64,000 nt of DNA from NCBI GenBank assembly GCA_910575405.1, contig CAJTER010000008.1:62001-126000 (forward strand), read 5' to 3'. The stretch is from Clostridia bacterium (lineage in GTDB: Bacteria; Bacillota; Clostridia; Peptostreptococcales; Anaerovoracaceae). The notes under the pieces are model-generated. The model was not told the DNA's origin. It saw nothing but the letters and a program-made list of their open reading frames with translations, and did no database searches. Numbering within the stretch: the stretch's first letter is position 1; every line of letters starts with the position of its first letter. A program made the position numbers and the translations under genes. Of this stretch, positions 35,370-43,406 are shown in pieces.

Positions 35370-36467
35370 ATGATTCAAGTTACACTGACCAATGAAATAC
35401 TTAAGAAAATAAGCGCAATCGATCAAAACCGCTTTTCCCTCAGCACGGTAGAGCTGCCTGCCTCAGCCAAAAATAAACTGAGAAAAAACTCCAGGAAAAA
35501 AAGCTCCTATGCGTCAAATAAAATAGAAGGCAATCCTCTTACCGAGAGCCAGGCGAATGAAGCGATTGAAAAAGACTCTCACAAACATTTCCTAAGGCCT
35601 GAACAGGAAGTCCGCAATTACTTTCTAGCGCTGAATCTGTTGGAAGAAAAGCTGAAGCACAGAGAACCCTTTTCCAAAAATATGCTCCTGGAAGTTCAGG
35701 CCATGGTGGAAAAAGGCGTATCAAAAGAAAAAACGGGATTAAGAGGTTCCATGCCCCCCGGCGTGCTGTTTGCCGTGTATGACTCGGAAACAGGGGCTGC
35801 GGAATATATCCCGCCGGAATATACGGATATTCCGGCACTTCTGGATGAACTGATCGACTATGTGAATACGACTGACGATCATCCTCTGATCATTGCCGCT
35901 ATCGTACATTATCAGCTGGTTACGATCCACCCCTTTGAAGATGGCAACGGCCGCACGGCTAGGCTGATATCGGGATATATCCTCGATTATTACGGCTATG
36001 GATTTCATGGAATTGGCTCTCTGGAGGAGTATTTCGCCTACGCATCGGATGAATACTATGAAGCTCTGCAAATGGACCTGCCGCCGTTATATTATTCCGG
36101 AAGGGACAATCCGCCGCACCCTGAAATCTGGATCCACTATTTCCTCCGGATGGTGGAGCTCTACTCTGCGAGAGTATGTGAATTATCCAAAGACGCGCAG
36201 CAAGAAGAGCTAGCAGGAAGCTTGTCCTATTTGAATGCCCGGGAAAAAGAGCTGCTGCTATTTCTCCTCAAAAACCGCATATATCAGTTCACCCCCATTG
36301 AATTGAGTAAAAAACTGGGAGTAACCAATAAGACAATTATCAACCGCTGTGCCAGACTTACGGGCAGCGGATTTCTGGTTCCCAATCTGGTAAAGGAACG
36401 AATTCGTTCGTATTCATTGAGTGAATTTACAAGAAGCAATGAAAAGCGGCTCTTGGAACTGCTTTGA
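35370..36467 (+). CDS. Fic-domain AMPylating enzyme with N-terminal inhibitory helix
   Basis: A 365-residue Fic protein, expected to transfer AMP from ATP to a target side chain. The full active-site motif HPFEDGNGRTAR is at residues 187-198, with catalytic His187. An inhibitory helix SNKIEG (SxxxEG) lies at residues 49-54, so it belongs to the class whose inhibition is within the same chain at the N-terminus. The C-terminus (about 285-365) is a winged helix (FTPIELSKKLGVTNKTIINR), suggesting DNA binding or self-regulation. A TATAAT at 35333-35338 lies upstream, and the start follows GAGGTGACCC. Confidence 0.9.
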   Translation: MIQVTLTNEILKKISAIDQNRFSLSTVELPASAKNKLRKNSRKKSSYASNKIEGNPLTESQANEAIEKDSHKHFLRPEQEVRNYFLALNLLEEKLKHREPFSKNMLLEVQAMVEKGVSKEKTGLRGSMPPGVLFAVYDSETGAAEYIPPEYTDIPALLDELIDYVNTTDDHPLIIAAIVHYQLVTIHPFEDGNGRTARLISGYILDYYGYGFHGIGSLEEYFAYASDEYYEALQMDLPPLYYSGRDNPPHPEIWIHYFLRMVELYSARVCELSKDAQQEELAGSLSYLNAREKELLLFLLKNRIYQFTPIELSKKLGVTNKTIINRCARLTGSGFLVPNLVKERIRSYSLSEFTRSNEKRLLELL

Positions 36468-36522
36468 AAAAGCGCAGGCCGCTCTATTCCTTCGTTATTT
36501 CGTGAATCTCAATTTCATTTCC

Positions 36523-37100
36523 CTACCCCGTGGAAAAGGCAAAGGTCCTATCTCCGTATGTCATTCCGGTTACATACTCCACATAGCTTCTCTGAAGTTC
36601 TTCTTCATCTAATTCTTCCACATCTGTGGTGTAGGTTTTATGAAGATAAGTTTTGTTTTTTGCGTCAATAATATAAAATCCGCCCACATACTCGACCGGG
36701 CAGTAATGTTTTCCCAAATTGGTATTTTTCCCGGACTGAAAATCGTAGAATACAAACTGGTTGTCCCCTGCTTTTGCGCCGAACATGGACTCATCTTTAA
36801 ATGTACAGGTCTGATAGCAGATGCCGTTTTCCACCAGTGCTGGGACAGCCCTACTGTATTCCATTCCCATGAGGATGGTGCCGCTGAAGTCGCCGTTTTC
36901 CTTTCGTTCAAAGCTTGATCGGAAAATCTCTGTTTCTTTTCCGCTGTTCAAATCAATGGCTGTAAACCGCAGGCTTTTCCGCTGTTGATTTCCAAGGCAA
37001 TATGGTTTCCCGCAAGTTCAATTTCCTTATCAAACAAGACCCCTTGGGTGTTATGACAAATGGCCAGTATACTAGTACATGGGAATCCTTTCATAAACAT
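36523..37100 (-). pseudogene. frameshifted hypothetical gene
   Basis: The last 142 codons (36951-36523) are open but lack a good start. Coding-like sequence continues upstream in another frame (NTQGVLFDKEIELAGNH, then ALEINSGK), joined at a run of four A read on the minus strand (36977-36974). One extra A would fuse the two into ...EINSGKSLRFTAIDLNSGKETE.... A weak ATG exists at 37100. AACAGCGGAAAA occurs on both sides of the break. The product is unrecognised; its motifs (FVFYDFQSGKNTN, FYIIDAKNKTYLHKTY) suggest repeated beta strands. It is either a real frameshift or a sequencing error in the homopolymer. Confidence 0.55.
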
Positions 37101-37194
37101 TATACCTTAACCGCCCATGGCAATGCACATATGCCTTTTATATCGCTGCCATACGCGCTTCGTATGGGTTCCGTTTCTCCCCTTTTTCTCCCGC

Positions 37195-37238
37195 AAAAAA
37201 CACCTACCGGCAGCCGAGATTTACGGCTGGCCGGCAGG
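37195..37238 (-). terminator. terminator of spoIVA
   Basis: On the minus strand, CCTGCCGGCCAGCCG pairs with CGGCTGCCGGTAGG (one bulge), followed by TGTTTTTT. It is about 55 bp after the spoIVA stop. A second, weaker inverted repeat (37258-37285) lies between. The rest of 37101-37291 holds no gene that I can see. Confidence 0.8.
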
Positions 37239-37291
37239 CTTCGCTTCTGATTGTATGGTCTGACTGCCATAGGGAGCAGCCAGACAGTACA

Positions 37292-38770
37292 CTATATCAC
37301 AATGCAGATAAAATATTCCTTCCCTTCATCGCAGATCTTCTGCAGGGATTTTTGGACTTTGACCCGTATATTGTCGGGAACGCCGGACAGCTTGCTCTGC
37401 ATCTGCTCGGCTACCATATCGTACAGGGTCTTTCCGAATATGTTGGTTTCCCAGATTTTTTCCGGCTCGTTTTCAAATTCCGTCAGCAGATATTTGACCA
37501 GATCCTCTGACTGCTGCTCCGTTCCCACCACCGGCGCCACCTCTGTGGTGATATCCGTGCGGATGATGTGGAGGCTGGGGGCTTTTGCGGTCAGGCGGAT
37601 TCCGCATTTGCTGCCCTGCTTAAAGACCTCCGGCTGGCCTAATACCATTTCCGTCAGCTTTGGCTGGACAATGCCGTAGCCGGTCGCTTCCACCTGTTCC
37701 ATGGCGCCCTTCAGCTTGTCGTAGGATTTTTTTGCTGCCGCGAATTCCCGCAGCAGGCGGAAAAATTCGTAGTCGTTTTCCACCTTTTCATCCATCAATT
37801 CTTCGATGACCCGGTAAAAGAGTCCGTCGGCCATTTTGACTTCAATGACCACCTGGCCAGTGCCCAGATCCATACCCGCCACTTTGACGGATTTGATGAT
37901 CTGTCCGTCCGCTAGACTTGCCACTGTTTTCTGGATGTCCTCCGCATTTTCGAAGGCAGCTGACCAAGCCCGCACGCTTTCGATGACCGAGGCTTTGATC
38001 CAGTGGCTCGTTTCCAGTCCTTCCATGAAGCCCGGCAGCTCAAAGGAAATCTCGCTTATGGGAAACTGGTATAATACTTTTTCTACGATCTGGTTCAGCT
38101 CCGTGCTGCTCATACGTGCGCAGTTGACGGGCATGGCGGGAATCCTGTGCTTTTCCTGCAGCTCCAGCGCAAGGGACTGGGCGGCTGCCCCCTGGGGCTG
38201 AGTGGAGTTGACGACTACCACAAAGGGCTTTTTCAGCTCCTTTAGCTGGCAGATGACCTTTTCCTCCGCTTCCTCGTAATTTTCCCGTGGAATGTCCGAG
38301 GTGGTTCCATCGGTTGTTACAACAATCCCAATAGTAGAATGTTCCTCAATGACCTTCTTTGTTCCTTTTTCCGCAGCCTCTTCAAATGGAATTTTTTCGT
38401 CATCCCAGGGAGTGCCTACCATTCTGGACTTGCCATCTTCCACGTGACCCAGGGCTTCCGGGACTAAATATCCTACGCAGTCCACAAGGCGCACACGGCA
38501 GTTCATATTTCCCGGCATTTTCAAACTTGCAGCCTCCGCGGGAACAAACTTAGGCTCCGTTGTTGTAATGGTTCTTCCTGAACCGCTCTGGGGCATTTCA
38601 TCCAGGAGACGCTCTTTGGCGTAGATATTTTTCATATTAGGCACAACCAGCAGATCCATAAACCGCTTGATAAACGTAGATTTTCCTACGCGTACCGGAC
38701 CTACAACACCTATATAAATATCACCCTGGGATCTTTTAGCAATGCTTTCATAGATATTTAAACTTTCCAA
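37292..38770 (-). CDS. spoIVA: stage IV sporulation protein A, spore coat ATPase
   Basis: SpoIVA polymerises with ATP hydrolysis on the outer forespore membrane and forms the base of the spore coat. The Walker A motif GPVRVGKST is near residues 24-32 within IYIGVVGPVRVGKSTFIKRF. The C-terminus carries the conserved anchoring tail region ending EGKEYFICIVI. The frame extends to 38806, but a TTG at 38770 lies eight bases after GGGAGG and gives 492 residues, the length of the B. subtilis protein. Mother-cell (sigma-E) control is expected. Its presence marks the organism as a spore former. Confidence 0.95.
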   Translation of the reverse strand: MESLNIYESIAKRSQGDIYIGVVGPVRVGKSTFIKRFMDLLVVPNMKNIYAKERLLDEMPQSGSGRTITTTEPKFVPAEAASLKMPGNMNCRVRLVDCVGYLVPEALGHVEDGKSRMVGTPWDDEKIPFEEAAEKGTKKVIEEHSTIGIVVTTDGTTSDIPRENYEEAEEKVICQLKELKKPFVVVVNSTQPQGAAAQSLALELQEKHRIPAMPVNCARMSSTELNQIVEKVLYQFPISEISFELPGFMEGLETSHWIKASVIESVRAWSAAFENAEDIQKTVASLADGQIIKSVKVAGMDLGTGQVVIEVKMADGLFYRVIEELMDEKVENDYEFFRLLREFAAAKKSYDKLKGAMEQVEATGYGIVQPKLTEMVLGQPEVFKQGSKCGIRLTAKAPSLHIIRTDITTEVAPVVGTEQQSEDLVKYLLTEFENEPEKIWETNIFGKTLYDMVAEQMQSKLSGVPDNIRVKVQKSLQKICDEGKEYFICIVI

Positions 38771-38853
38771 AACAAAAACCTCCCTGTGCCTTTGACTATA
38801 AATCAATACAGTATATTAGGGAGGTCCTCCGATTATTCAATTCTTTTTCTTTT

Positions 38854-39696
38854 TTACAGCTTCCTTCCGATTTTCTCACCGATTTTTACGATGGTCTCCA
38901 GTCCCCTTTCCGTATTTGCGAAAAATTCCGGAAAGAGCTGCGCCCGTTCTTTTTCCAGGAGCAGAACGATGGTGGAGCCTCCGTAGCAGAAGAATCCTTT
39001 TTCCTGGCCCCTGACAAAGGCCCCATCCTGCTGATGGTTCACGATTTTTCCTACCAAGAGCGCCCCCACTTCCACTTGGGTCACACAGCCAAAATGCTCT
39101 GTTTCCATTACCGTATATTCCCGGCAGTTTTCCCGATATATATTACAGCTTCGCAGGGCAATGGGCTGCACGGTGTGGAGCTTTCCAGGAAGAAACCGGG
39201 CTTCTCTTCTGACTCCATCGTCAATATAGCAGTAGCGGTGATAATCGTCTACCGCAAGCCGGAAAATCAGGCAGAGGCCGCCCTCATAGCGCCCTGCCAG
39301 TTCCTCATTCCGCAGCAGATCTGAGACTCGGTAAGGTACTCCTTTTATGAAAAATTCCTTTTGGGAGTTTATGGGGAAAGCCGATAATTTCGCATCACAG
39401 GGGGCAATCAGGCTGCCTGGATCTTTATCAAAAGAAAACGCTTTCAGTCTTCGGCAGAAAAATTCGTTAAAGCTGGCATACTGCTTTTCCCCATACCTCT
39501 CCATGGATATTCCATTTTTCCGTATAAATCCTTTAATAAGGCTCCTTGATAGCCTGCTGTCCATGAAGACTCCGCACATGCGTGAAACTACCGGACAGAT
39601 GAGAAGCTTCAGCCAAAACCGCCCCAGGGGAGTTTCATAGAGAAACCTTAATGCTGCACTCTCCTTCAGTGCAAATACAGTTCTCTCAGCTGCCAT
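38854..39696 (-). CDS. psd: phosphatidylserine decarboxylase proenzyme
   Basis: This enzyme decarboxylates phosphatidylserine to phosphatidylethanolamine. The self-cleavage site is seen as CYGGSTIVLLL near the C-terminus, where GST in an LGST-like motif provides the pyruvoyl Ser. Catalytic histidines are expected in DDYHRYCYIDDG and VETEHFG-like segments (METEHFG). The ATG at 39696 has AGGTG upstream, better than a GTG nine bases earlier. The start overlaps the end of pssA, so the two enzymes of the pathway are made together. Confidence 0.92.
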   Translation of the reverse strand: MAAERTVFALKESAALRFLYETPLGRFWLKLLICPVVSRMCGVFMDSRLSRSLIKGFIRKNGISMERYGEKQYASFNEFFCRRLKAFSFDKDPGSLIAPCDAKLSAFPINSQKEFFIKGVPYRVSDLLRNEELAGRYEGGLCLIFRLAVDDYHRYCYIDDGVRREARFLPGKLHTVQPIALRSCNIYRENCREYTVMETEHFGCVTQVEVGALLVGKIVNHQQDGAFVRGQEKGFFCYGGSTIVLLLEKERAQLFPEFFANTERGLETIVKIGEKIGRKL

Positions 39697-40336
39697 ACCC
39701 AACACCTGCCACCAGTGCGATAAGTTCTCCGATCCCCAGCAAAATCATAACAACTGCCGCGCCTGTTCCCGGCTTTTTAATGCGAAAAGGCAGGACAAAG
39801 GCCAGGGCAATCATCAGCATACATGCTCCATACAAGAAATGAAATTTAATAGAAACAAATTTTCCAAGTATGTAAATCAGCGGGATGATCAAGGCAACTG
39901 CTGTTACTGGCAGCCCCATATATTCCTTTCGCTTTTCCGGCGTCTGATTCTGCCGTTCTTCCTCCATTACATTAAAATACGCCAGTCTGGTCATAGCTGC
40001 CATAACATAGAGGAAAAAGACTACAACACTGATCTTTTCCGTCATTCCAATGGCATAGCCGATTACAGTAGGCAGCACTCCAAAGCAGACCAGATCGCTG
40101 AGAGAGTCCAGCTGGATGCCAAAGCGCTGCTCTGCCTCGCACCGCTCCTTTGTCCTGGCCACTTTTCCATCAAACATATCGCAGAATCCGGAAATCATCA
40201 GACAATAGACTGCAGCCTGCACCTGACCCTGTATTGCCATGTAAATGCCAAATACCGATGAAATCAGAGACAGGTTTGTGAGAATTACCGTATAATTGTA
40301 AAACCCAAGCAATTTAAATTTATTCGCCCTGTTCAT
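39686..40336 (-). CDS. pssA: CDP-diacylglycerol-serine O-phosphatidyltransferase
   Basis: A 216-residue membrane enzyme making phosphatidylserine from CDP-diacylglycerol and serine. The CDP-alcohol phosphotransferase motif is complete: DMFDGKVARTK, then GIQLDSLSD (DGx2ARx8Gx3Dx3D form). About six hydrophobic helices follow. The start follows AAGGAGGAAACAA and overlaps the end of the upstream flippase-like gene. Confidence 0.93.
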   Translation of the reverse strand: MNRANKFKLLGFYNYTVILTNLSLISSVFGIYMAIQGQVQAAVYCLMISGFCDMFDGKVARTKERCEAEQRFGIQLDSLSDLVCFGVLPTVIGYAIGMTEKISVVVFFLYVMAAMTRLAYFNVMEEERQNQTPEKRKEYMGLPVTAVALIIPLIYILGKFVSIKFHFLYGACMLMIALAFVLPFRIKKPGTGAAVVMILLGIGELIALVAGVGYGS

Positions 40337-41414
40337 TTGTTTCCTCCTTGTTCATTCCTTTGCTTTTCAACATATGCAAATGGTAGATAAGTGTATAAAC
40401 ACCACACAATATAAAACACAAATAGTAATTGATCCCTCTTGTAAGGATCATTGCCGGAGCTAGAACTGCTGCCGGAAATACAGTCTGAAAGAGAAAGAGA
40501 AAGCTCCCCTCTGAAATGCCGATTGCTCCTGGAATGGGCAGGCTGTTGACTGCCATTGCCAGCAGAGACTGGATGGCGATAAACTCCCCGTATCCGGCCT
40601 GCTCCAGGCCAAAGCTCCTATAGACAAACCAGCCGATGGAGAAAAATGCGATCCGCTGCAAAACATTTCCCCCAAGAACAGCTGCCATAAGGCCCGGCTT
40701 TTTCCTTATAAACCGCATTCCCGACTGGTAGCGTCCGATGGACTCTTCCATTTTTTTTAACTTTTCGTCTCTGTTTTTCAGAAGGCGTACCCGGTGCAGC
40801 AGGTTCACGCCCCAGTTCCCCGCCTTTTTTATCAGGCTTTTGGAAAACATGCACATGAGGCACAGTCCCACAAGTCCCACCTGCAGGGCAACTCCCACGA
40901 AAAACAGGATCTGAAACAGCTTCCCGGCACCCATAAAAAATGGAAATTCCACTGCCAGCGCCCACAGTCCCATAAGGATGAGGGACATGGTATATAGTAA
41001 AATATTCACCACCAGAACCGTCGTCGCATGGGATACCTGCATTCCATCCTTTGACATATAATAGGCGGATGCCGGCTGGCCCCCTGTGGCGGAAGGCGTA
41101 ATGGCGGAAAAGTAAATATCCGAGGATGAGTAAACCAGCAGAGATGCGAAGCTGACTCTGTAGCCCAGCGCCCTAGTAAGCGCTGCCAGATTTAGGCCTT
41201 CAATCAGGACAAACACTGCCATCAGGAGCACAGACAATGCGATATACTTCATATCAAGCTGCTGAAACACGTTGTACAAATCGCGAAAATCCAGATCCTC
41301 TATACTGTTGTAGAGAGTATAAAAGGTCAGGAAAATAAGTACGGCTACTACTGCCAGACTGATGAGCTGGTTCTTTGTCCTGCCTGCCTTAAATTCAGAA
41401 TTTTTTTCTGTCAT
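40320..41414 (-). CDS. lysylphosphatidylglycerol synthase/flippase-like membrane protein (UPF0104)
   Basis: A membrane protein of about 364 residues with eight or more helices, of the LPG_synthase_TM / YbhN family. Typical segments are SDIYFSAITPSATGGQPASAYYMSKDG-like (seen as ITPSATGGQPASAYYM) and NSLPIPGAIGISEGSF. There is no catalytic lysyl-transferase domain, so it resembles only the flippase part of MprF. Its place directly before pssA and psd suggests a role in phospholipid movement; this is inference. The ATG at 41414 follows AAGGTGTGTGT. Confidence 0.8.
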   Translation of the reverse strand: MTEKNSEFKAGRTKNQLISLAVVAVLIFLTFYTLYNSIEDLDFRDLYNVFQQLDMKYIALSVLLMAVFVLIEGLNLAALTRALGYRVSFASLLVYSSSDIYFSAITPSATGGQPASAYYMSKDGMQVSHATTVLVVNILLYTMSLILMGLWALAVEFPFFMGAGKLFQILFFVGVALQVGLVGLCLMCMFSKSLIKKAGNWGVNLLHRVRLLKNRDEKLKKMEESIGRYQSGMRFIRKKPGLMAAVLGGNVLQRIAFFSIGWFVYRSFGLEQAGYGEFIAIQSLLAMAVNSLPIPGAIGISEGSFLFLFQTVFPAAVLAPAMILTRGINYYLCFILCGVYTLIYHLHMLKSKGMNKEETNEQGE

Positions 41415-41443
41415 ACACACACCTTTTCACACTAAACATATAA

Positions 41444-42763
41444 TTAAAGAACTTCGCCCTCCAGACTGAAAGTTTTTCCTGCAGTAACTTTTACATCTAT
41501 AAGCTTTCCTGCCATCTCAGAGTTTCCTGGGAAATTAATGAGCTTGAACCCTTCCGTCCGCCCGCTGCAGGTGTTGCTGTCCGTCTTGCTAGTCCCCTCT
41601 ACCAGCACTTGCTCCACCCTCCCCTCATAAGCTGCGTTTTTTTCTGCAGAAATAGAGTTGACGGTTTCCACCAGGCGGTTAAAGCGGTGATGTTTTACAT
41701 CTTCCGGTATCTGATCCGCATATTGCGCTGCCGGCGTTCCCTTTCGTATGGAATAAAGGAAGGTAAAGGCGGAATCATAGCGGACCGTTCTTACCAGATC
41801 CAGGGTTTCCTCAAAATCTTCTTCCGTTTCTCCCGGAAATCCAACAATAATATCTGTGCTGATGGTAATCTGCGGAACCGCCTGCCTCAGCTTCCCGATG
41901 AGCTCCAGGTAATCCTCTTTCGTATACCTGCGGTTCATCCGCGCAAGGATGCGGCGGCTGCCAGACTGTACCGGAAGGTGAATATAATTGCACAGCTTTT
42001 GGCAGTCCCGATATGCCTGAATCAGCTTGTCCGACAGATCCTTTGGATGGGAGGTCATAAAGCGAATCCGCAGGAGTCCCTCCACTTCATTAAGCATGTA
42101 AATCAGATCCGCGAAATCCGTATTTTCATCGCCTTGATAGGAATTGACATTCTGCCCCAGCAGAGTCACCTCCCGCACGCCATCGCGGACAAGGCGCCTC
42201 ACTTCCTCCAGGATGTCCTCCGGCTTTCTGCTCCGCTCCCGGCCTCTGGTATAAGGGACTATGCAGTAGGTGCAGAAATTATTACAGCCGTACATAATGT
42301 TGACAAAGGCCTTGTGTTTGTAGAGCCTCTTCGTGGGAAGCCCTTCTACAATTTCTCCCCCGTCCTCCCAGACCTTTACCAGCTTTTCCCGTTCCGCCAT
42401 GACGTTTTGCAAAAGCTGGGGAAACTGATGGATGTTGTGGGTGCCAAAAATCAGATCCACCCACGGGTATTTGGTCTTGATACTGTCGATGATATGCTGC
42501 TGCTGCATCATGCACCCGCAGACGCAGACGGTAAAATCCGGATTTTCCTTTTTAATTTTTTTCAGCTGCCCCAGGGTTCCGAAAAACCGCTTGTCCGCAT
42601 TTTCCCGCACACTGCAGGTGTTGATGATGGCCACATCCGCGCTGTTTCGCTCCGGGCTCTCCGAAAAGCCCAACTCTTCCAGCATCCCGGCCAGAGCCTC
42701 CGAATCGTGCTCGTTCATCTGACAGCCAAAAGTCGTAATATGATATGTCCTACCCTTGTTCAT
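41444..42763 (-). CDS. miaB: tRNA-2-methylthio-N6-dimethylallyladenosine synthase
   Basis: This radical-SAM methylthiotransferase modifies A37 of tRNAs reading UNN codons. It has 439 residues. The N-terminal domain holds Cys14, Cys50 and Cys84 for the auxiliary cluster (GCQMNEHD, NTCSVREN, VCGC). The radical-SAM cysteines are Cys160, Cys164 and Cys167 in YGCNNFCTYCIVPYTRG, and the C-terminus is a TRAM domain. Its start codon and ribosome binding site (GGGGAGAGACAAAAAGC) lie inside a 33-bp repeat that also forms the end of gpsA. Confidence 0.96.
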   Translation of the reverse strand: MNKGRTYHITTFGCQMNEHDSEALAGMLEELGFSESPERNSADVAIINTCSVRENADKRFFGTLGQLKKIKKENPDFTVCVCGCMMQQQHIIDSIKTKYPWVDLIFGTHNIHQFPQLLQNVMAEREKLVKVWEDGGEIVEGLPTKRLYKHKAFVNIMYGCNNFCTYCIVPYTRGRERSRKPEDILEEVRRLVRDGVREVTLLGQNVNSYQGDENTDFADLIYMLNEVEGLLRIRFMTSHPKDLSDKLIQAYRDCQKLCNYIHLPVQSGSRRILARMNRRYTKEDYLELIGKLRQAVPQITISTDIIVGFPGETEEDFEETLDLVRTVRYDSAFTFLYSIRKGTPAAQYADQIPEDVKHHRFNRLVETVNSISAEKNAAYEGRVEQVLVEGTSKTDSNTCSGRTEGFKLINFPGNSEMAGKLIDVKVTAGKTFSLEGEVL

Positions 42764-42781
42764 GCTTTTTGTCTCTCCCCA
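42749..42781. repeat. 33-bp direct repeat, copy at miaB start
   Basis: The 33 bases from 42749 to 42781 are identical to 43374-43406. This copy contains the miaB start codon and ribosome binding site. The two copies bound a 592-bp segment with one gene. Confidence 0.9.
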
Positions 42782-42790
42782 AATGCCCCC

Positions 42791-42819
42791 TTGACATTTT
42801 TCTTTTAAACTTATATAAT
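42791..42819 (+). promoter_or_regulatory. perfect sigma-A promoter, antisense to the cassette gene
   Basis: TTGACA (42791-42796), a 17-base spacer and TATAAT (42814-42819) lie on the plus strand, 35 bp beyond the stop of the cassette gene and pointing into it. No good plus-strand gene follows, so it would make an RNA antisense to the cassette gene. Confidence 0.7.
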
Positions 42820-42853
42820 TCTAAAAGAGAAATGGGTTTTTAACCGTACAGCT

Positions 42854-43369
42854 TTAGTGCTCAAGCGGGGTGCTCGTTTCTTTTTTTATGTTTATAATGT
42901 CGTAGAGATACAGCTTTTTATCTGCCGCATGCCTGATCACCAGCTCTGCCCGAAACACATTATATCGCAAAATGGTTCCCTTATCATCAAAAATCGGAAG
43001 TGCAAATCTGGAATCATAGCGGTGCCATCCGAATTTCGCATTATACGCATGCTTCTTTGCCAGGTTCTCCTGAACCCTTCCATTCCCGGCAATTTGGATC
43101 ATTTCCGGAATCCCCTGAGCGGCGTTTGCTTTTGCCTTTGCAAGGGCGCCTTTTAGCTTTGCCGTATAGTTTGAGCCTGTATATTCATCTGGCAGATCGC
43201 TGCCGATATATACCGTTTCGTTACTTTCTGTAACGGTTCCGATGTACTGTTTTAAATAACCTTCAACCTCGTTCCAATTGATGCTTCTCTTCCCTTTAAA
43301 GCGAATGCTATTCACTACGGCAATCGAATTTCCTTCGTCATTTTTTATGATATCTATCTTTCTCTCCAT
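42854..43369 (-). CDS. cassette protein, possible phage-type RNase-fold nuclease domain
   Basis: A 171-residue protein I do not recognise with certainty. The C-terminal half (FGWHRYDSRFALPIFDD, ELVIRHAADKKLYLYDIINIKKE) recalls the PBECR group of Barnase/EndoU/ColicinE5-like nuclease domains found in phage and mobile proteins; this is from memory and needs a profile search. Candidate catalytic residues would be His120-Arg121 (WHRYD) and His148. The start codon lies just inside the left repeat, five bases from the gpsA stop. The gene is inserted between gpsA and miaB and bounded by an exact 33-bp repeat, with a promoter opposing it at its 3' end. Confidence 0.6.
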   Translation of the reverse strand: MERKIDIIKNDEGNSIAVVNSIRFKGKRSINWNEVEGYLKQYIGTVTESNETVYIGSDLPDEYTGSNYTAKLKGALAKAKANAAQGIPEMIQIAGNGRVQENLAKKHAYNAKFGWHRYDSRFALPIFDDKGTILRYNVFRAELVIRHAADKKLYLYDIINIKKETSTPLEH

Positions 43370-43373
43370 GCGC

Positions 43374-43406
43374 CCTACCCTTGTTCATGCTTTTTGTCTC
43401 TCCCCA
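43374..43406. repeat. 33-bp direct repeat, copy at gpsA end
   Basis: Identical to 42749-42781. This copy encodes the last ten codons of gpsA including its stop. Removing one repeat and the segment between would leave gpsA and miaB overlapping at ATGAACAAGGGTAG, a typical tight operon junction. Confidence 0.9.

Noticed and set aside
42857-43156. Plus-strand reading frame of 99 codons downstream of the antisense promoter in the cassette
   Set aside because: It begins at GTG without a ribosome binding site and is fully antisense to the cassette gene. An RNA product is more likely, although a translated product cannot be excluded.
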